Source of the DNA: Chlamydiales bacterium | Lineage (GTDB): Bacteria; Chlamydiota; Chlamydiia; Chlamydiales; Criblamydiaceae | Reading direction: 5' to 3' | Assembly (NCBI GenBank): GCA_024233575.1 | Contig: JACKPN010000004.1 | Coordinates: 1-64,000, forward strand | Length of the DNA: 64,000 nt | Shown here: piece after piece, positions 46,345 to 55,888 of the stretch | Layout: every line of letters begins with the position of its first letter | Position numbering within the stretch: position 1 is the first letter of the stretch | Notes under the pieces: generated by a model | What the model was told of the DNA's origin: nothing | Database searches by the model: none | What the model saw: only the letters and a program-made list of their open reading frames with translations | Position numbers and translations under genes: made by a program

Positions 46345-48045
46345 ATGCCCGAATACCAAGTACTTGCAAGAAAATATCGTCCTCAGAGATTTAAAGAAGT
46401 GATCGGTCAAGAGGCCGTTGTCACAACGCTATTAAATGCGATTAAGCATGAGCGGTTGGCGCAGGCGTACCTGTTTTGCGGTTCACGCGGGACAGGAAAG
46501 ACTACGCTTGCTCGCGTGCTGGCAAAGGCGTTGAACTGTCAGAATCGCAGCGGCGACTTTGAGCCTTGCTGCTCTTGTTCCAGCTGTCATGAGATAGCAC
46601 ATGGCTCATCTCTCGATGTTCTTGAGATCGATGGTGCATCTCATCGCGGCATTGATGATGTCAGGCAGATCAATGAGACTGTCGGCTACTCTTCATCTGC
46701 AGGAAAGTATAAGGTTTACATCATTGATGAAGTCCACATGCTTACTAAGGAGGCGTTCAACGCCTTGCTTAAGACTCTTGAAGAGCCTCCACCGAAGGTG
46801 ATATTTCTTTTTGCCACTACTGAGCCGCATAAGGTGCTGCCGACTATCTTGAGCCGCTGTCAGCGTTTTAACTTGAATCGAATCGCTGATGAGAAAATTG
46901 TGGAGAAACTTTCTCATATCGCTAAAGATATGGAAGTTTCTGTGCAGGAAGAAGCGCTGAGGATGATTGCCAACAGGGCTGACGGCGGTCTACGCGATGC
47001 CGAGTCGCTTCTTGATCAGATACTGGCATTCCATGAAGGAGCGATCACTACCGATGTCGTTGCCTCTGTTTTAGGTGTGATGCCGCGCGATGCGTTTTTC
47101 GAGTTTGACATAGCAGGAAAAGAAGGACGTCTGCCTTTCGCTTTTGAAATTGCCCACCGCGTGTTCAGCGAAGGCAAAGATCTGCTGCATTTTGTGGAGA
47201 CGCTAGTTGAGCACTTTCGTAATATCCTGATGGTTAAGCTGGCAGGTAAAGAGGCGCCTTTTCTTGCTGCGTCTGCTGTTGAGCGAGACCGATATTCCGC
47301 ATCTGCAGAGCTGTACAGCCGCGAGCAAGTGATGAGCATCCTAGACTATCTTGTCGATGCCCAGAACAAGATCCGTTTTATGCCTTCTGGGCGAGTTGCG
47401 CTAGAGGCGATATTGATTTACATCATGCGCACTCATCATCGTATTCCTGTAGAGGTGCTGGTTCGAAGACTGGCGGAGTTGGAGCAAGCGGTAAAAGGTG
47501 AATTACCTGAATCTGTTGAAGTTCCAAAGAGGCAGGAGCAAGCTGCTGTGGTAGATAAGCAGCAGCCTCAGGAAACGCCGTTGCGGCCTGCAGCTGTCGA
47601 AAAGCCGCAATCCCAAGAACCACCGAAACCGCCTGCTGCAGTTGAAAAGCCGCAACCCCAAGAACTGCCGCTGCGGCCTGCAGCTTTCGAAAAGCCTACC
47701 GTATCAAAAGCCGAAGAACCACCGAAACCGCCTGCGCCGGCAAAAGTTGAGACTATAAGCAGCAGCATGACTGTCGACCCTTCACCTACTCCTGCTGATC
47801 TTGGTATAAAAAAGGCGCCGGCACCAAAAGCCGACACGCCGCAGCCAAAAATGGCTGAAAAAGCTCAGGTGAAGCGCGAGCCGCCTCCGCCACCTAATAG
47901 CAAGCCAGTGGTCACTGAAGAAAAAGCGCCTCAAACTGTTGATTCTAGTGAGTTGAAAAATCAATACCATTATGATACACTGTTACAGTTCGCATCCGTC
48001 GAGTTGGACGGAAAGATTGAAAAAATGCAGATAAAACGGACTTAG
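46345..48045 (+). CDS. dnaX: DNA polymerase III subunit gamma/tau
   Basis: 566 residues. The clamp-loader ATPase has FCGSRGTGKTTLARVLAKALNC (Walker A), a zinc module CCSCSSCHEI, IIDEVHMLTKEAFNALLKTLEEPP (Walker B) and the sensor I TTEPHKVLPTILSRCQRF. Domain III ends about 370. The C-terminal 190 residues are a Pro/Glu/Lys-rich linker with imperfect repeats (RPAAVEKPQSQEPPKPP) and a short conserved end (LLQFASVELDG). No obvious programmed frameshift heptamer was noticed. ybaB follows after 4 bp, as in most bacteria. Confidence 0.95.
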   Translation: MPEYQVLARKYRPQRFKEVIGQEAVVTTLLNAIKHERLAQAYLFCGSRGTGKTTLARVLAKALNCQNRSGDFEPCCSCSSCHEIAHGSSLDVLEIDGASHRGIDDVRQINETVGYSSSAGKYKVYIIDEVHMLTKEAFNALLKTLEEPPPKVIFLFATTEPHKVLPTILSRCQRFNLNRIADEKIVEKLSHIAKDMEVSVQEEALRMIANRADGGLRDAESLLDQILAFHEGAITTDVVASVLGVMPRDAFFEFDIAGKEGRLPFAFEIAHRVFSEGKDLLHFVETLVEHFRNILMVKLAGKEAPFLAASAVERDRYSASAELYSREQVMSILDYLVDAQNKIRFMPSGRVALEAILIYIMRTHHRIPVEVLVRRLAELEQAVKGELPESVEVPKRQEQAAVVDKQQPQETPLRPAAVEKPQSQEPPKPPAAVEKPQPQELPLRPAAFEKPTVSKAEEPPKPPAPAKVETISSSMTVDPSPTPADLGIKKAPAPKADTPQPKMAEKAQVKREPPPPPNSKPVVTEEKAPQTVDSSELKNQYHYDTLLQFASVELDGKIEKMQIKRT

Positions 48046-48049
48046 CAGT

Positions 48050-48370
48050 ATGGGCACAGGATTTTCAAAAAAGAAGAAACAAGCACGCATGATGCAGGAA
48101 CAGCTTGCAAAAATGCAGGAAGAGATAGAGAACCTTGAGGTGACCGGTACGGCAGGTAATGGCCTTGTTGAAATTACTCTTGGTGGTGATAACAGCATGA
48201 AGCGTGTCAAGATCAAGCCTGAATGTGTCGATCAAGATGACATAGAAGGTCTCGAAGATCTGATTCTTTCTGCGTATAACGATGCTGACAAGCAATTGAA
48301 GAAAGAGAGCGGTAAAGGTATGCCAGGCATGCCTCCCGGAATGTCTCTTCCGCCGGGGTTTGGCTTTTAG
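48050..48370 (+). CDS. ybaB: YbaB/EbfC nucleoid-associated protein
   Basis: 106 residues. KKKQARMMQEQLAKMQEEIE helix, then VTGTAGNGLVEITLGGD and MKRVKIKPECVDQDDIEGLEDLILSAYNDA, the YbaB fold that dimerises and binds DNA; the Gly/Met/Pro tail (GMPPGMSLPPGFGF) is typical. It is cotranscribed with dnaX. Its stop overlaps the convergent gene end by 4 bp. Confidence 0.93.
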   Translation: MGTGFSKKKKQARMMQEQLAKMQEEIENLEVTGTAGNGLVEITLGGDNSMKRVKIKPECVDQDDIEGLEDLILSAYNDADKQLKKESGKGMPGMPPGMSLPPGFGF

Positions 48371-49395
48371 TAATTTTGGTAATGCTCCAAATACACGGAA
48401 TCGTAGACTTCTTTAACAATCTCGTTTTCGATTGAGTTTGCCAAGTTGCAAAACTGCTCGGCGTTTGCTTGAAAAATTTTCTCGTATGTATCTTTAAGGG
48501 TTTGTTTAGCTTCTATATTCCCTAAAGCAACGGAATCTTCGAGACGCTCACGCGCATTCAAGTAGAGACCTTTTTCAAGCTCGTAATAACCTATAAGGTG
48601 TAGTAATCCGGCTTTTGCTTCGTTATCAGCAGGATTGTTACGTTTGTTAATCCATTCCAGATTTGCTAAATAGAAATCTTCTCCTTCGAGCTTGTCGGGA
48701 TTGGTGAAACATGCTGACTCGCTATTTGGAGCTGTGTATGTCTCTTCCTCTTCTTCCATGACAAGGTTGTTAATGTTTTTCATTAAATCAATTTGGATGA
48801 ACTTATAACACCAGCGAATCAGTTTTTCAGTATCTTTAATGAAAGAGTCGACATTCTTATCATTTTGTTCTTTAAGCTGTTCTAGCAATGGCTCTAGTTT
48901 GGCAAGATAGTCATTTGGCGAAAGCGGTGAAGGATCGATGTCTTTCATCTGCCGTGCAATATCTTTGCTTTCATCTGTAAAGGCATCGGTTGGCAGATTG
49001 AGCCAATCGTTTCTAAGTCTTTCGAGTTTGTTATTGATATCACTTGAGAGGTTGCCGAGTTGATAGTATTTAATTTCGTGGGTTGAATCCACGTACTCGC
49101 GCATGATTTTTCCGCTTTCTTGATCGAGGGTGATACGACTGGATTTTGTACCTAGACGAAATCGCACGGCTAGTTTGATCATATTTGCTGTTTGTGCTTC
49201 CAGCTTTGCTTTAGCTTGCTCCGGCGATCCTTGGAAGTTATGCAGTGTGATCGTGTATTTCTCAGGCTGCTCTTTCCCGGGAAAATGTACATAAACATCT
49301 AGAGTTGCTTTGCCATCTCCAACTTGAAAGGAATTGGGGTCAATTTGATAATTTTGTGCAGGCACAAAATTTGTATGAAATGAAGGTTTTCCCAT
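48367..49395 (-). CDS. Unknown protein with helical, TPR/Sel1-like C-terminal region
   Basis: 342 residues, no signal. The N-terminus (about 20-70) looks beta-rich (ATLDVYVHFPGKEQPEKYTI). The remainder is helical, with GYYELEKGLYLNARERLEDSVALGN resembling a degenerate TPR/Sel1 unit. No family recognised. Good coding quality but AT-richer surroundings upstream (49396-49483). Confidence 0.55.
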   Translation of the reverse strand: MGKPSFHTNFVPAQNYQIDPNSFQVGDGKATLDVYVHFPGKEQPEKYTITLHNFQGSPEQAKAKLEAQTANMIKLAVRFRLGTKSSRITLDQESGKIMREYVDSTHEIKYYQLGNLSSDINNKLERLRNDWLNLPTDAFTDESKDIARQMKDIDPSPLSPNDYLAKLEPLLEQLKEQNDKNVDSFIKDTEKLIRWCYKFIQIDLMKNINNLVMEEEEETYTAPNSESACFTNPDKLEGEDFYLANLEWINKRNNPADNEAKAGLLHLIGYYELEKGLYLNARERLEDSVALGNIEAKQTLKDTYEKIFQANAEQFCNLANSIENEIVKEVYDSVYLEHYQNY

Positions 49396-49483
49396 AATAA
49401 AGCCTATTTTATTTTAACTTTATTATATCGTAAAATTATTAATTTATTATTAAGATTTTTTAATACTTAATTAAACGTTATGA

Positions 49484-51241
49484 CTAGAGAGCGGCATTTG
49501 ACTCCGCATATTCATTTGAGATCAGGTTCATAATCTCTTCAGCGCTATCGAGGGCAAGGGCTTTGTCTGCAAGCCTGCTGGCAGCAACGATACTGCAGCG
49601 GCGGATAGCGTTTTTTATGACGGGAATATAGCGCGATGAGAGCGATAACTCGTGTACGCCGAGACCAAGAAGAAGTGGTGTATAGCGAGGATCAGCAGCC
49701 ACTTCACCGCAGACAGATACCGGAATACCATGGAGATTCGCTTCTGTGACAATGAGCCGTATCAGGCGGATGACGCATGGGTGTGTCGGCAGCATGGAAC
49801 TATGTTCATGGTGGCTGCTGCGGTCGACCGCTAAGGAGTATTGAACAAGATCGTTGGTGCCAATCGAGAGAAAATCACACTCTTGTGCCAAAAGATCGGA
49901 AATGATCGCTGCAGACGGTACTTCGATCATACAACCGACACGTATGTTGCTGTCGAACTCTTTTTTCTCGTATTCCAGCTCTTTCATGACCTCGTTAAGG
50001 AGAGCTTTTGCCTGTTTTAGCTCGCATAGGGAAGTAACCATTGGGAAGAGGATGCTTGTTGATCCATACTTGCTGGCTCTTACGATAGCGCGCAATTGTG
50101 TTTTTAGAAGTTTTTTTTCTTTCAGAAGAAAATGCATTGTCCTGTTACCGACAAATGGATTGATAAGCTTTAATTCGTTGTTAGCGGGTAACTGCTTGTC
50201 GCCACCGATGTCGAAGGTACGGATAACGATCGGAAGACCATCCATTTTTTTGATCAGCTTTTTGTAAATCTGATATTGCTCGTTTTCTGATGGAACATTA
50301 TTAGATGAGAGAAAGATATATTCTGAACGAAAAAGGCCTATGCCGCCACTTCCCTGTTTTCTTACGAGATCAAGGTCGTTGATCATCTCGACGTTAGCTG
50401 AAAGTTGTATTTGATAGCCGTCAAAAGTTTCGGCGGGAAATTTATTTGAAGATTGTAACTGAGCAAATTCTTTGCTGATCTGTTCGCGAATTTTTTTATA
50501 ATGGGCGATCGTTACATCCGAGGGGTTGATGATCACTTTTCCGTTGTAACCATCGACGATGACTATGTGATCGTTATCGGAAATTTCTTCTGTGATCATG
50601 ACGGATGAGACGTAAGGAATTCCTTTCGCTCTAGCGACGATAGCAGCGTGCGATGTAGCGCCACCCTTGCAGGTAACAAAAGCACTAATTAATGAGGCTT
50701 TAGCTTCTGCGGTGTCTGACGCGGTGAGCTCTTCTGCAAAGACGATGGAATCATGCGGAATATTCGTCAATGTATGCTTGATTTCGGCGTGTAGATTTCC
50801 CATGATCCTGTTTGCGACATCTTGGATGTCGCAGAATCTTTCACGAAAGAAACTATCATGAATGAGGTCAAATCTTTTCTGTATCTCGATAATGGCATGG
50901 CAGAAGACGTATTCTGCATTTTTTCTGCTGTGTCGGATCTCTTGTTCAACGGAATGACTAAGGTGGTGGTCGTCAAGAATTTGTAGATGTGTCTCCAAAA
51001 TAGCTACTGCTTCATCGGTGGCATCGACCTTGAGTTGTTTGATAAGTGATAATATTTCAGCGCGCGTTTTTTTTAGCGCTTTCTGGAATCTTTCAATTTC
51101 GGCATCGATCTGATGCTCGCGAAGGTCGAATTCCGGGGTATTGGTACGTGCATTTCTATCGTAAATATAAATGCGTCCAATCGCGATACCTTGACAAATT
51201 GCTTCTCCCGTTAACAAAATTTCGGTTGCTGTCCTACTCAT
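49484..51241 (-). CDS. ptsI: Phosphotransferase system enzyme I
   Basis: 585 residues, full length. CKGGATSHAAIVARAKGIPYV holds the phosphorylated His; RTFDIGGDKQLPA, GIGLFRSEYIFLSSN and GCMIEVPSAAIISDLLA are the PEP-binding domain motifs, and FLSIGTNDLVQYSLAVDR and SVCGEVAADP the C-terminal ones. It phosphorylates HPr from PEP. It overlaps ptsH by 4 bp and forms hprK-ptsH-ptsI. No sugar-specific EII gene is present in the window, fitting a regulatory role. Confidence 0.95.
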   Translation of the reverse strand: MSRTATEILLTGEAICQGIAIGRIYIYDRNARTNTPEFDLREHQIDAEIERFQKALKKTRAEILSLIKQLKVDATDEAVAILETHLQILDDHHLSHSVEQEIRHSRKNAEYVFCHAIIEIQKRFDLIHDSFFRERFCDIQDVANRIMGNLHAEIKHTLTNIPHDSIVFAEELTASDTAEAKASLISAFVTCKGGATSHAAIVARAKGIPYVSSVMITEEISDNDHIVIVDGYNGKVIINPSDVTIAHYKKIREQISKEFAQLQSSNKFPAETFDGYQIQLSANVEMINDLDLVRKQGSGGIGLFRSEYIFLSSNNVPSENEQYQIYKKLIKKMDGLPIVIRTFDIGGDKQLPANNELKLINPFVGNRTMHFLLKEKKLLKTQLRAIVRASKYGSTSILFPMVTSLCELKQAKALLNEVMKELEYEKKEFDSNIRVGCMIEVPSAAIISDLLAQECDFLSIGTNDLVQYSLAVDRSSHHEHSSMLPTHPCVIRLIRLIVTEANLHGIPVSVCGEVAADPRYTPLLLGLGVHELSLSSRYIPVIKNAIRRCSIVAASRLADKALALDSAEEIMNLISNEYAESNAAL

Positions 51242-51516
51242 ATGCCGTGATGTTCTCCGAACTTATTTTCAAAAGCGTCGACAAGGGTCTCCATAGCGTG
51301 GTCAGCATCTTGCCCGCTGCAAGTAATAGTGATCATTGAATTGCGCTGTGCTGCAAGCATCATAATCGACAGAATGCTTTTTGCATTGACTGTCTCATTT
51401 TTATAGGTGAACATGACCTCACTCTTGACATTCTGTAGAAGTTTAACAATTGCTGTCGCTGGACGTGTGTGCAAGCCATTTTTATTTTTGACTTTGACTT
51501 TTTTGGTAAGTTTCAC
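51238..51516 (-). CDS. ptsH: Phosphocarrier protein HPr
   Basis: 92 residues. NGLHTRPATAIVKLL contains the EI-phosphorylated His-16, and NAKSILSIMML the regulatory Ser-47 (Ser-46 equivalent) targeted by HPr kinase. The upstream hprK makes that Ser relevant. It overlaps hprK by 35 bp and ptsI by 4 bp. Confidence 0.95.
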   Translation of the reverse strand: MKLTKKVKVKNKNGLHTRPATAIVKLLQNVKSEVMFTYKNETVNAKSILSIMMLAAQRNSMITITCSGQDADHAMETLVDAFENKFGEHHGI

Positions 51517-52501
51517 TGCTGCTGTCCTTGGAGTTCTGTCGTTTTTTCATTTTCTCAGTTACGTGTCGGTTGCGTTGCTTAGCTGCGATGGTCTCAAGCA
51601 GTTTCATGTTAAATTCTTTGGCAGAGTTATAGCCCATGTTTTTCAAGCGATGATTAAGAGCGATTGTCTCAAGGAGGAGGACAACATCGCGTCCAGGTTT
51701 CACGGGGAGGATGTGGTATGTTAGGTGAACGCCGAGGATGTCGATGGTTTTTTCATCAAGTCCTACGCGGTCGTAGAAATGGTGATCATCCCATTCCTCT
51801 AGTTTGACGACGAGGTCGATGCTTTTATGGTCGCGGACGCAAACGGCACCGTAGAGGTTGGCAACGTTGATGATGCCGATGCCCCGGATTTCCATATGGT
51901 GCCGTGTTAGTTCGGCGCCAAACCCTTCCAAGTAGTTGCCTTCTCTTTTCTTGATCTTGACTACGTCATCGGTAATCAAGCGGTGGCCGCGCTCGATGAG
52001 ACCAAGCGCAGCTTCGCTTTTTCCGACTGCAGAGTTACCTTGGATCATCACGCCGACGCCAAATACTTCGACAAGCGTACCGTGGCAGCTTGTGCTAGGA
52101 GCAAATTCTTCAGTGAGGAGCAAGGTAAGCTTGCTAATCAGGTTCATCGTGCTCATCTTCGTCCGAAAGAGCGGAATCTCATATGTGTCGCACAGTTTAG
52201 TCAATGCTTTTGGAGGGCGGTAACCTCTGGAAACAATGACTGCAGGTACGGGAAAAGAGAGGATATTGTTCAGACGTTCAACGCAGGTATCGGCGTCCAA
52301 TGAGCGCAGATATTCGATCTCGACTTTACCGAAGATATGGATCCGTTTTCCCGCATGGTTTTTGAGATATCCTGAGAGGCTTAATCCCGGGCGTTGTGCT
52401 TCGGGCACTTTGATATGGCGCTTCATACCGGCGTGTCCGGCAACAAGGTCAAGGCCCAGCATTTCTGAATGACAGGTATAAAGGTCTTCAACAAGATACA
52501 T
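51482..52501 (-). CDS. hprK: HPr kinase/phosphorylase
   Basis: 339 residues. The C-terminal kinase domain has GVGVMIQGNSAVGKSEAALG (Walker A), RGHRLITDDVVKI (catalytic Asp), LEIRGIGIINV-type signature (MEIRGIGIINVANLYG) and PVKPGRDVVLLLE. The N-terminal DRTGG-like domain spans about 1-130. It phosphorylates HPr at Ser with ATP and reverses this, sensing energy state. The C-terminal 30 residues are basic and overlap the ptsH start. Confidence 0.95.
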   Translation of the reverse strand: MYLVEDLYTCHSEMLGLDLVAGHAGMKRHIKVPEAQRPGLSLSGYLKNHAGKRIHIFGKVEIEYLRSLDADTCVERLNNILSFPVPAVIVSRGYRPPKALTKLCDTYEIPLFRTKMSTMNLISKLTLLLTEEFAPSTSCHGTLVEVFGVGVMIQGNSAVGKSEAALGLIERGHRLITDDVVKIKKREGNYLEGFGAELTRHHMEIRGIGIINVANLYGAVCVRDHKSIDLVVKLEEWDDHHFYDRVGLDEKTIDILGVHLTYHILPVKPGRDVVLLLETIALNHRLKNMGYNSAKEFNMKLLETIAAKQRNRHVTEKMKKRQNSKDSSSETYQKSQSQK

Positions 52502-52566
52502 TTACATTAATATAATAGGGGTTCCTGTGCTTGGGAGCATAACAAGGGTATTCGAAGCGTGTCAAG

Positions 52567-53373
52567 TTATACCTGTTCGAGATAAAAAATTAACCAGTCG
52601 GTGAATGTAGGAAATGCGAGGTTTTCTGTCGATGTACCGCCATCGCTGATGTCGGAAATCGTTTTTGTTGTGCTTTCGTAATAGACGTTGCCCATCTCGT
52701 TTTCGGGATACCATTCTGCCCAGAAGCAGTGATAGAAAGGCAGTCCGAATGATTCGTAGAAAGGGATCAGCATCTTCGGATTTACCGGAACGCCGTTTTT
52801 TGTATAGATTACCTCTTCTGGTTCAATCGATTTTTGGAATGCTTCATAGCGAGAAGGCAGGAGCTTTGAAGAAGTGATTCCGGTGCAATCTGTTGTTTTT
52901 TGAAATCCGTCATGAATTTGCAAGAAAGAGGTGTAGTCTGTAGGAAGGACTTTAAGGGCAAAATAAGATTGAAGGGCGACGATATCATCATCACTGGCGG
53001 GCAGCATGCCTCTGTAGTATCCGCGGTCTTCGCTAAGGCTATAGACAAGCATGGGCTCATATGGGTCGTCGTATTTTTTTTGTGTAACAACAACGCCTAT
53101 TTCATCAAGGTTGGCAAAGAAGTTGTCGAGGAGTTGATCAAGATTGGGGTGATAGGTCATTTGACTCCCCCAAAATTGTCTGACGAAATCGATTCTGTCC
53201 TTGGTGGTCAGTTGGGCAAGTTCAAACCATCCACGTGGTAATGAAGGGATCTGTTTGTGAATGATTTCCCAAGACATGTCCGGAGCTTCGTGGAGGTAAA
53301 CGACGCGATGGTAGCTGCCTATAGGCGTCCCTTCCGAAAACTCATGAAAATAGTCGCTGAAGTGATGGTCCAT
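52567..53373 (-). CDS. SMI1/KNR4-like protein
   Basis: 268 residues. The middle (about 125-175) reads DDIVALQSYFALKVLPTDYTSFLQIHDGF, resembling SMI1/KNR4 domains (Pfam SMI1_KNR4), and the C-terminus ends FPTFTDWLIFYLEQV, as in that family. Such proteins often serve as immunity or regulatory partners, but no toxin is adjacent. No signal or membrane segment. It stands alone between hprK and the divergent gene at 53540. Confidence 0.6.
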   Translation of the reverse strand: MDHHFSDYFHEFSEGTPIGSYHRVVYLHEAPDMSWEIIHKQIPSLPRGWFELAQLTTKDRIDFVRQFWGSQMTYHPNLDQLLDNFFANLDEIGVVVTQKKYDDPYEPMLVYSLSEDRGYYRGMLPASDDDIVALQSYFALKVLPTDYTSFLQIHDGFQKTTDCTGITSSKLLPSRYEAFQKSIEPEEVIYTKNGVPVNPKMLIPFYESFGLPFYHCFWAEWYPENEMGNVYYESTTKTISDISDGGTSTENLAFPTFTDWLIFYLEQV

Positions 53374-53539
53374 CGTTGAAACCTCGGATCTATGCCACTT
53401 TTAACCGATTTTTATAAGAAATGCTAGACGTAAATGCCTGATCATCTTAATAGAATCTTAAAAAACAGTGTTTTTTTCTTGAACTAAATACATGCACGAG
53501 TTACAATGTGTTTAAAATTAAATATTTACGTTTGTTATT

Positions 53540-54154
53540 ATGGGATTTGAAAATATCTTAACCAACAGGGTCGAGCAAAAGCATTATGACCGTGATCCTG
53601 CGCCGCAGCATATTGTTGCCAATATAGTGCTGGTGGATAAGACAGGTGAAGTCCCCTGCCCTTTAGTTTATCAATTCCTGCATGATTTTTCTTATTCCGA
53701 CAATGAGATCATAGCGATCGAGCGGCATTACTTGGAAAATCTTCAAGATTCTTTTCTGCTTCTTGGGGAGATGCAAGGGGTAGAGAAAAAGCATTCACAA
53801 ATTTCTTTGCGGAATGGCGATTCGGTTACCTATAAGCATTTGATTTTGGTTAGCGATGCTGGTCATCATCTTGTAGGAACGATTTCGCATCAGAAAGAGT
53901 TTTTGCACGCTTTGCAGAGTTTGATTGACGCGTTGCGAGTCAACAAAAAGATAGCGCCACCGCAGCCCCCTAAGAAAGCAGATGACAGAGAAGTCAAAAC
54001 GAAAGCGTCGTCAGTCACTAATTTTGAAGATGGTGATTTGTTGCCTTTAAACGTTCGACGAGTCTTTTCTTCACAGCTAGAAGCGAGCGCGTTGGCGGCG
54101 GATCTTGTCCGCGGTCCGATGGTTGGTAAACGCCTCTTTGAATTTCAGTTATAA
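53540..54154 (+). CDS. Unknown protein, 9 bp upstream of comEC
   Basis: 204 residues, no signal. The middle segment ISLRNGDSVTYKHLILVSDAG superficially resembles the NxDxxxYDxLxxATG strand of NDH-2-type flavoproteins, but no nucleotide-binding GxGxxG is present, so it is not such an enzyme. The C-terminus is polar with a Pro/Lys linker (PPQPPKKADDREVKTK) and a conserved-looking end (LNVRRVFSSQLEASALAADLV). Probably cotranscribed with comEC. Function unknown. Confidence 0.5.
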   Translation: MGFENILTNRVEQKHYDRDPAPQHIVANIVLVDKTGEVPCPLVYQFLHDFSYSDNEIIAIERHYLENLQDSFLLLGEMQGVEKKHSQISLRNGDSVTYKHLILVSDAGHHLVGTISHQKEFLHALQSLIDALRVNKKIAPPQPPKKADDREVKTKASSVTNFEDGDLLPLNVRRVFSSQLEASALAADLVRGPMVGKRLFEFQL

Positions 54155-54162
54155 CATTTGTC

Positions 54163-55689
54163 ATGCTATTTAAGACACTGGCTGAATTTGTTGATGATTT
54201 TTGTAATCGTCATCCTGCAGCATTATATGCTGCAGCGGTTTTTTTAGGTGTTTCTGCCTCTCTGTCGCCATCATGGGCTTTGTTTTTTCCTGCTGTTGTC
54301 CTTTTTATTCCGATATTCTTTCCTTTGATCAAGTTGCGCACGCGCATACGATTTTTTTTGGCTCTCGCAGCTGCAATCGTCTTTTTTTGTTACTGTCATA
54401 CATATTATCGATTGCCTCAGCTTCCAGATGAGGGCATGCGTGGCTGTTATTATTTCAGGACGTGTCAGCTTGAGCAGAAGCAGTGTTCCTTCGGCAAGCA
54501 GTGGGGTTTCACCGGCTCTGTTTGTTCTATGGATGGGTCTGTCCAGCATGCACCTTGCCGGATATCGCTCCCGATGAAGATGGCTGACCGTTCGCCTGCT
54601 GATTCCGACTATCTTTTGCAGGGTATATTGTATTCTACACGCGGAGGACGGTATCGGTTAGTTGTCGATACGGGAATTCCTTGGGAGCCGGTTGAGGGTT
54701 CGTTTAGTTTGGCTGAGTTGCGGTTTCGAGCAAAAGAGACCATAGCCGGCTGGATTCGTTCAGGGATTGCTAACCCTGTAAGTGGTAGGTTTTTAGTAGG
54801 TTTAGCGACAGGCAACTTCGATGATCAGTTGATGGTGCATGAACTTGGGCGGTTTGGTTTGCAGCATATTATGGCGATATCCGGCTTTCATTTTGCGGTC
54901 GTTGCCGGCATTATGACCTTTTGGATGCAGCTTTTGTTGCCTCGGCGTGCTGCAACGCTGCTGTTGATTTTACTTCTCAGTAGCTATTTTCTTTTTTTAG
55001 GACCAAGTCCTTCTATTGTCCGCGCTTGGATATCTGTGAGTGTGGTTTTGGTTGGCATGTTTATCGGACGCGCAGGGAATGGTTTAAACACTTTAGGTGT
55101 TGCTGTGTTGGTGATGATGCTTTGGGATCCCCTGTTTTCTCAGCATATTGGATTTTTATTCAGCGTCGGTGTTACTGCAGGGATATTGGTTTTTTTCAGC
55201 TTGAGCGATCGTTTGCTCCAAAATGTGTGGCCGGTGCGAACGCTTAGTGTCATGGTTGAGATGGACCGTTTCAATCAGCATGCCTACTGCCTGCTCCATT
55301 TTTTTCGGAATGCTTTGGCGCTGACATTAGCGGTGAATGTCGTTGCTTTCCCGATGAGCCTCTATTTTTTTCATCAGTTTTCTATCTGGGGCATTGTCTA
55401 TAACTTGTTTTTTCCATTTATGGTCACCTTTTCGATGATCCTTCTTCTTGTTGCATTGCTGCTGCCACCATTGGCCCCCCTCTTTCATGCTATCAACAGC
55501 AGGTATACAACGTTTCTGTTGGGCTACGTATACCATGCACCGACCAGCATGGATCTGTTTGTCAAGACTGCATCGGTCGATCCTGTTTTACTAAGCTGTT
55601 ACTTTACGTGCTTGTTTTTCGTAGGCCTATTTTTGGCGTGGCGCCAGCGTCGTGAGCGTTTGGCTTTACGCGAGCTTCAGTTTGTTTAA
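54163..55689 (+). CDS. comEC: ComEC/Rec2-family membrane channel, short form
   Basis: 508 residues with about ten membrane helices. The competence-domain signature LGRFGLQHIMAISGFHFAVVAG and GPSPSIVRAWI are present. The metallo-beta-lactamase domain found in long ComEC proteins is missing, so this is the short form typical of chlamydiae. It would transport single-stranded DNA across the inner membrane. Cotranscribed with the 53540 gene. The tRNA-His follows 91 bp downstream. Confidence 0.88.
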   Translation: MLFKTLAEFVDDFCNRHPAALYAAAVFLGVSASLSPSWALFFPAVVLFIPIFFPLIKLRTRIRFFLALAAAIVFFCYCHTYYRLPQLPDEGMRGCYYFRTCQLEQKQCSFGKQWGFTGSVCSMDGSVQHAPCRISLPMKMADRSPADSDYLLQGILYSTRGGRYRLVVDTGIPWEPVEGSFSLAELRFRAKETIAGWIRSGIANPVSGRFLVGLATGNFDDQLMVHELGRFGLQHIMAISGFHFAVVAGIMTFWMQLLLPRRAATLLLILLLSSYFLFLGPSPSIVRAWISVSVVLVGMFIGRAGNGLNTLGVAVLVMMLWDPLFSQHIGFLFSVGVTAGILVFFSLSDRLLQNVWPVRTLSVMVEMDRFNQHAYCLLHFFRNALALTLAVNVVAFPMSLYFFHQFSIWGIVYNLFFPFMVTFSMILLLVALLLPPLAPLFHAINSRYTTFLLGYVYHAPTSMDLFVKTASVDPVLLSCYFTCLFFVGLFLAWRQRRERLALRELQFV

Positions 55690-55780
55690 ATTGGGTGTAT
55701 ATTCTTTTCTTTAAGAGTTACTTGTGAAATAATTTTCGTTGACCAAAAATGGTTCAAAAGTCCAAAATGTTGGCTTACAT

Positions 55781-55855
55781 GGCGATAGTAGCTCAGTAGG
55801 TTAGAGCGCTGGATTGTGGTTCCAGAGGTCGAGGGTTCGAGACCCTTCTATCGCC
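55781..55855 (+). tRNA. tRNA-His (anticodon GUG)
   Basis: The cloverleaf folds cleanly: G-1 with C73, acceptor GCGATAG / CTATCGC, D-arm GCTC..GAGC, anticodon stem CTGGA / TCCAG with loop TTGTGGT (anticodon GTG), T-arm GAGGG / CCCTT. The extra G-1 opposite C73 is the histidine identity element and is encoded. CCA is not encoded. Confidence 0.96.
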
Positions 55856-55888
55856 CTTCTTTTGAAGTCAGCAAGCGAGAATGAGATT

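Noticed and set aside
47500..47900. Long minus-strand frames over the dnaX C-terminus
   Set aside because: Shadow frames caused by the Pro/Lys-rich, low-complexity linker of DnaX.
53565..54154. NDH-2-type dehydrogenase fragment
   Set aside because: Only one short stretch is similar and the FAD/NAD-binding glycine motifs are absent.
55814..55888. Extended N-terminus of UppP reaching into the tRNA
   Set aside because: The added residues are translated tRNA-His sequence; family members start at SILEAL.
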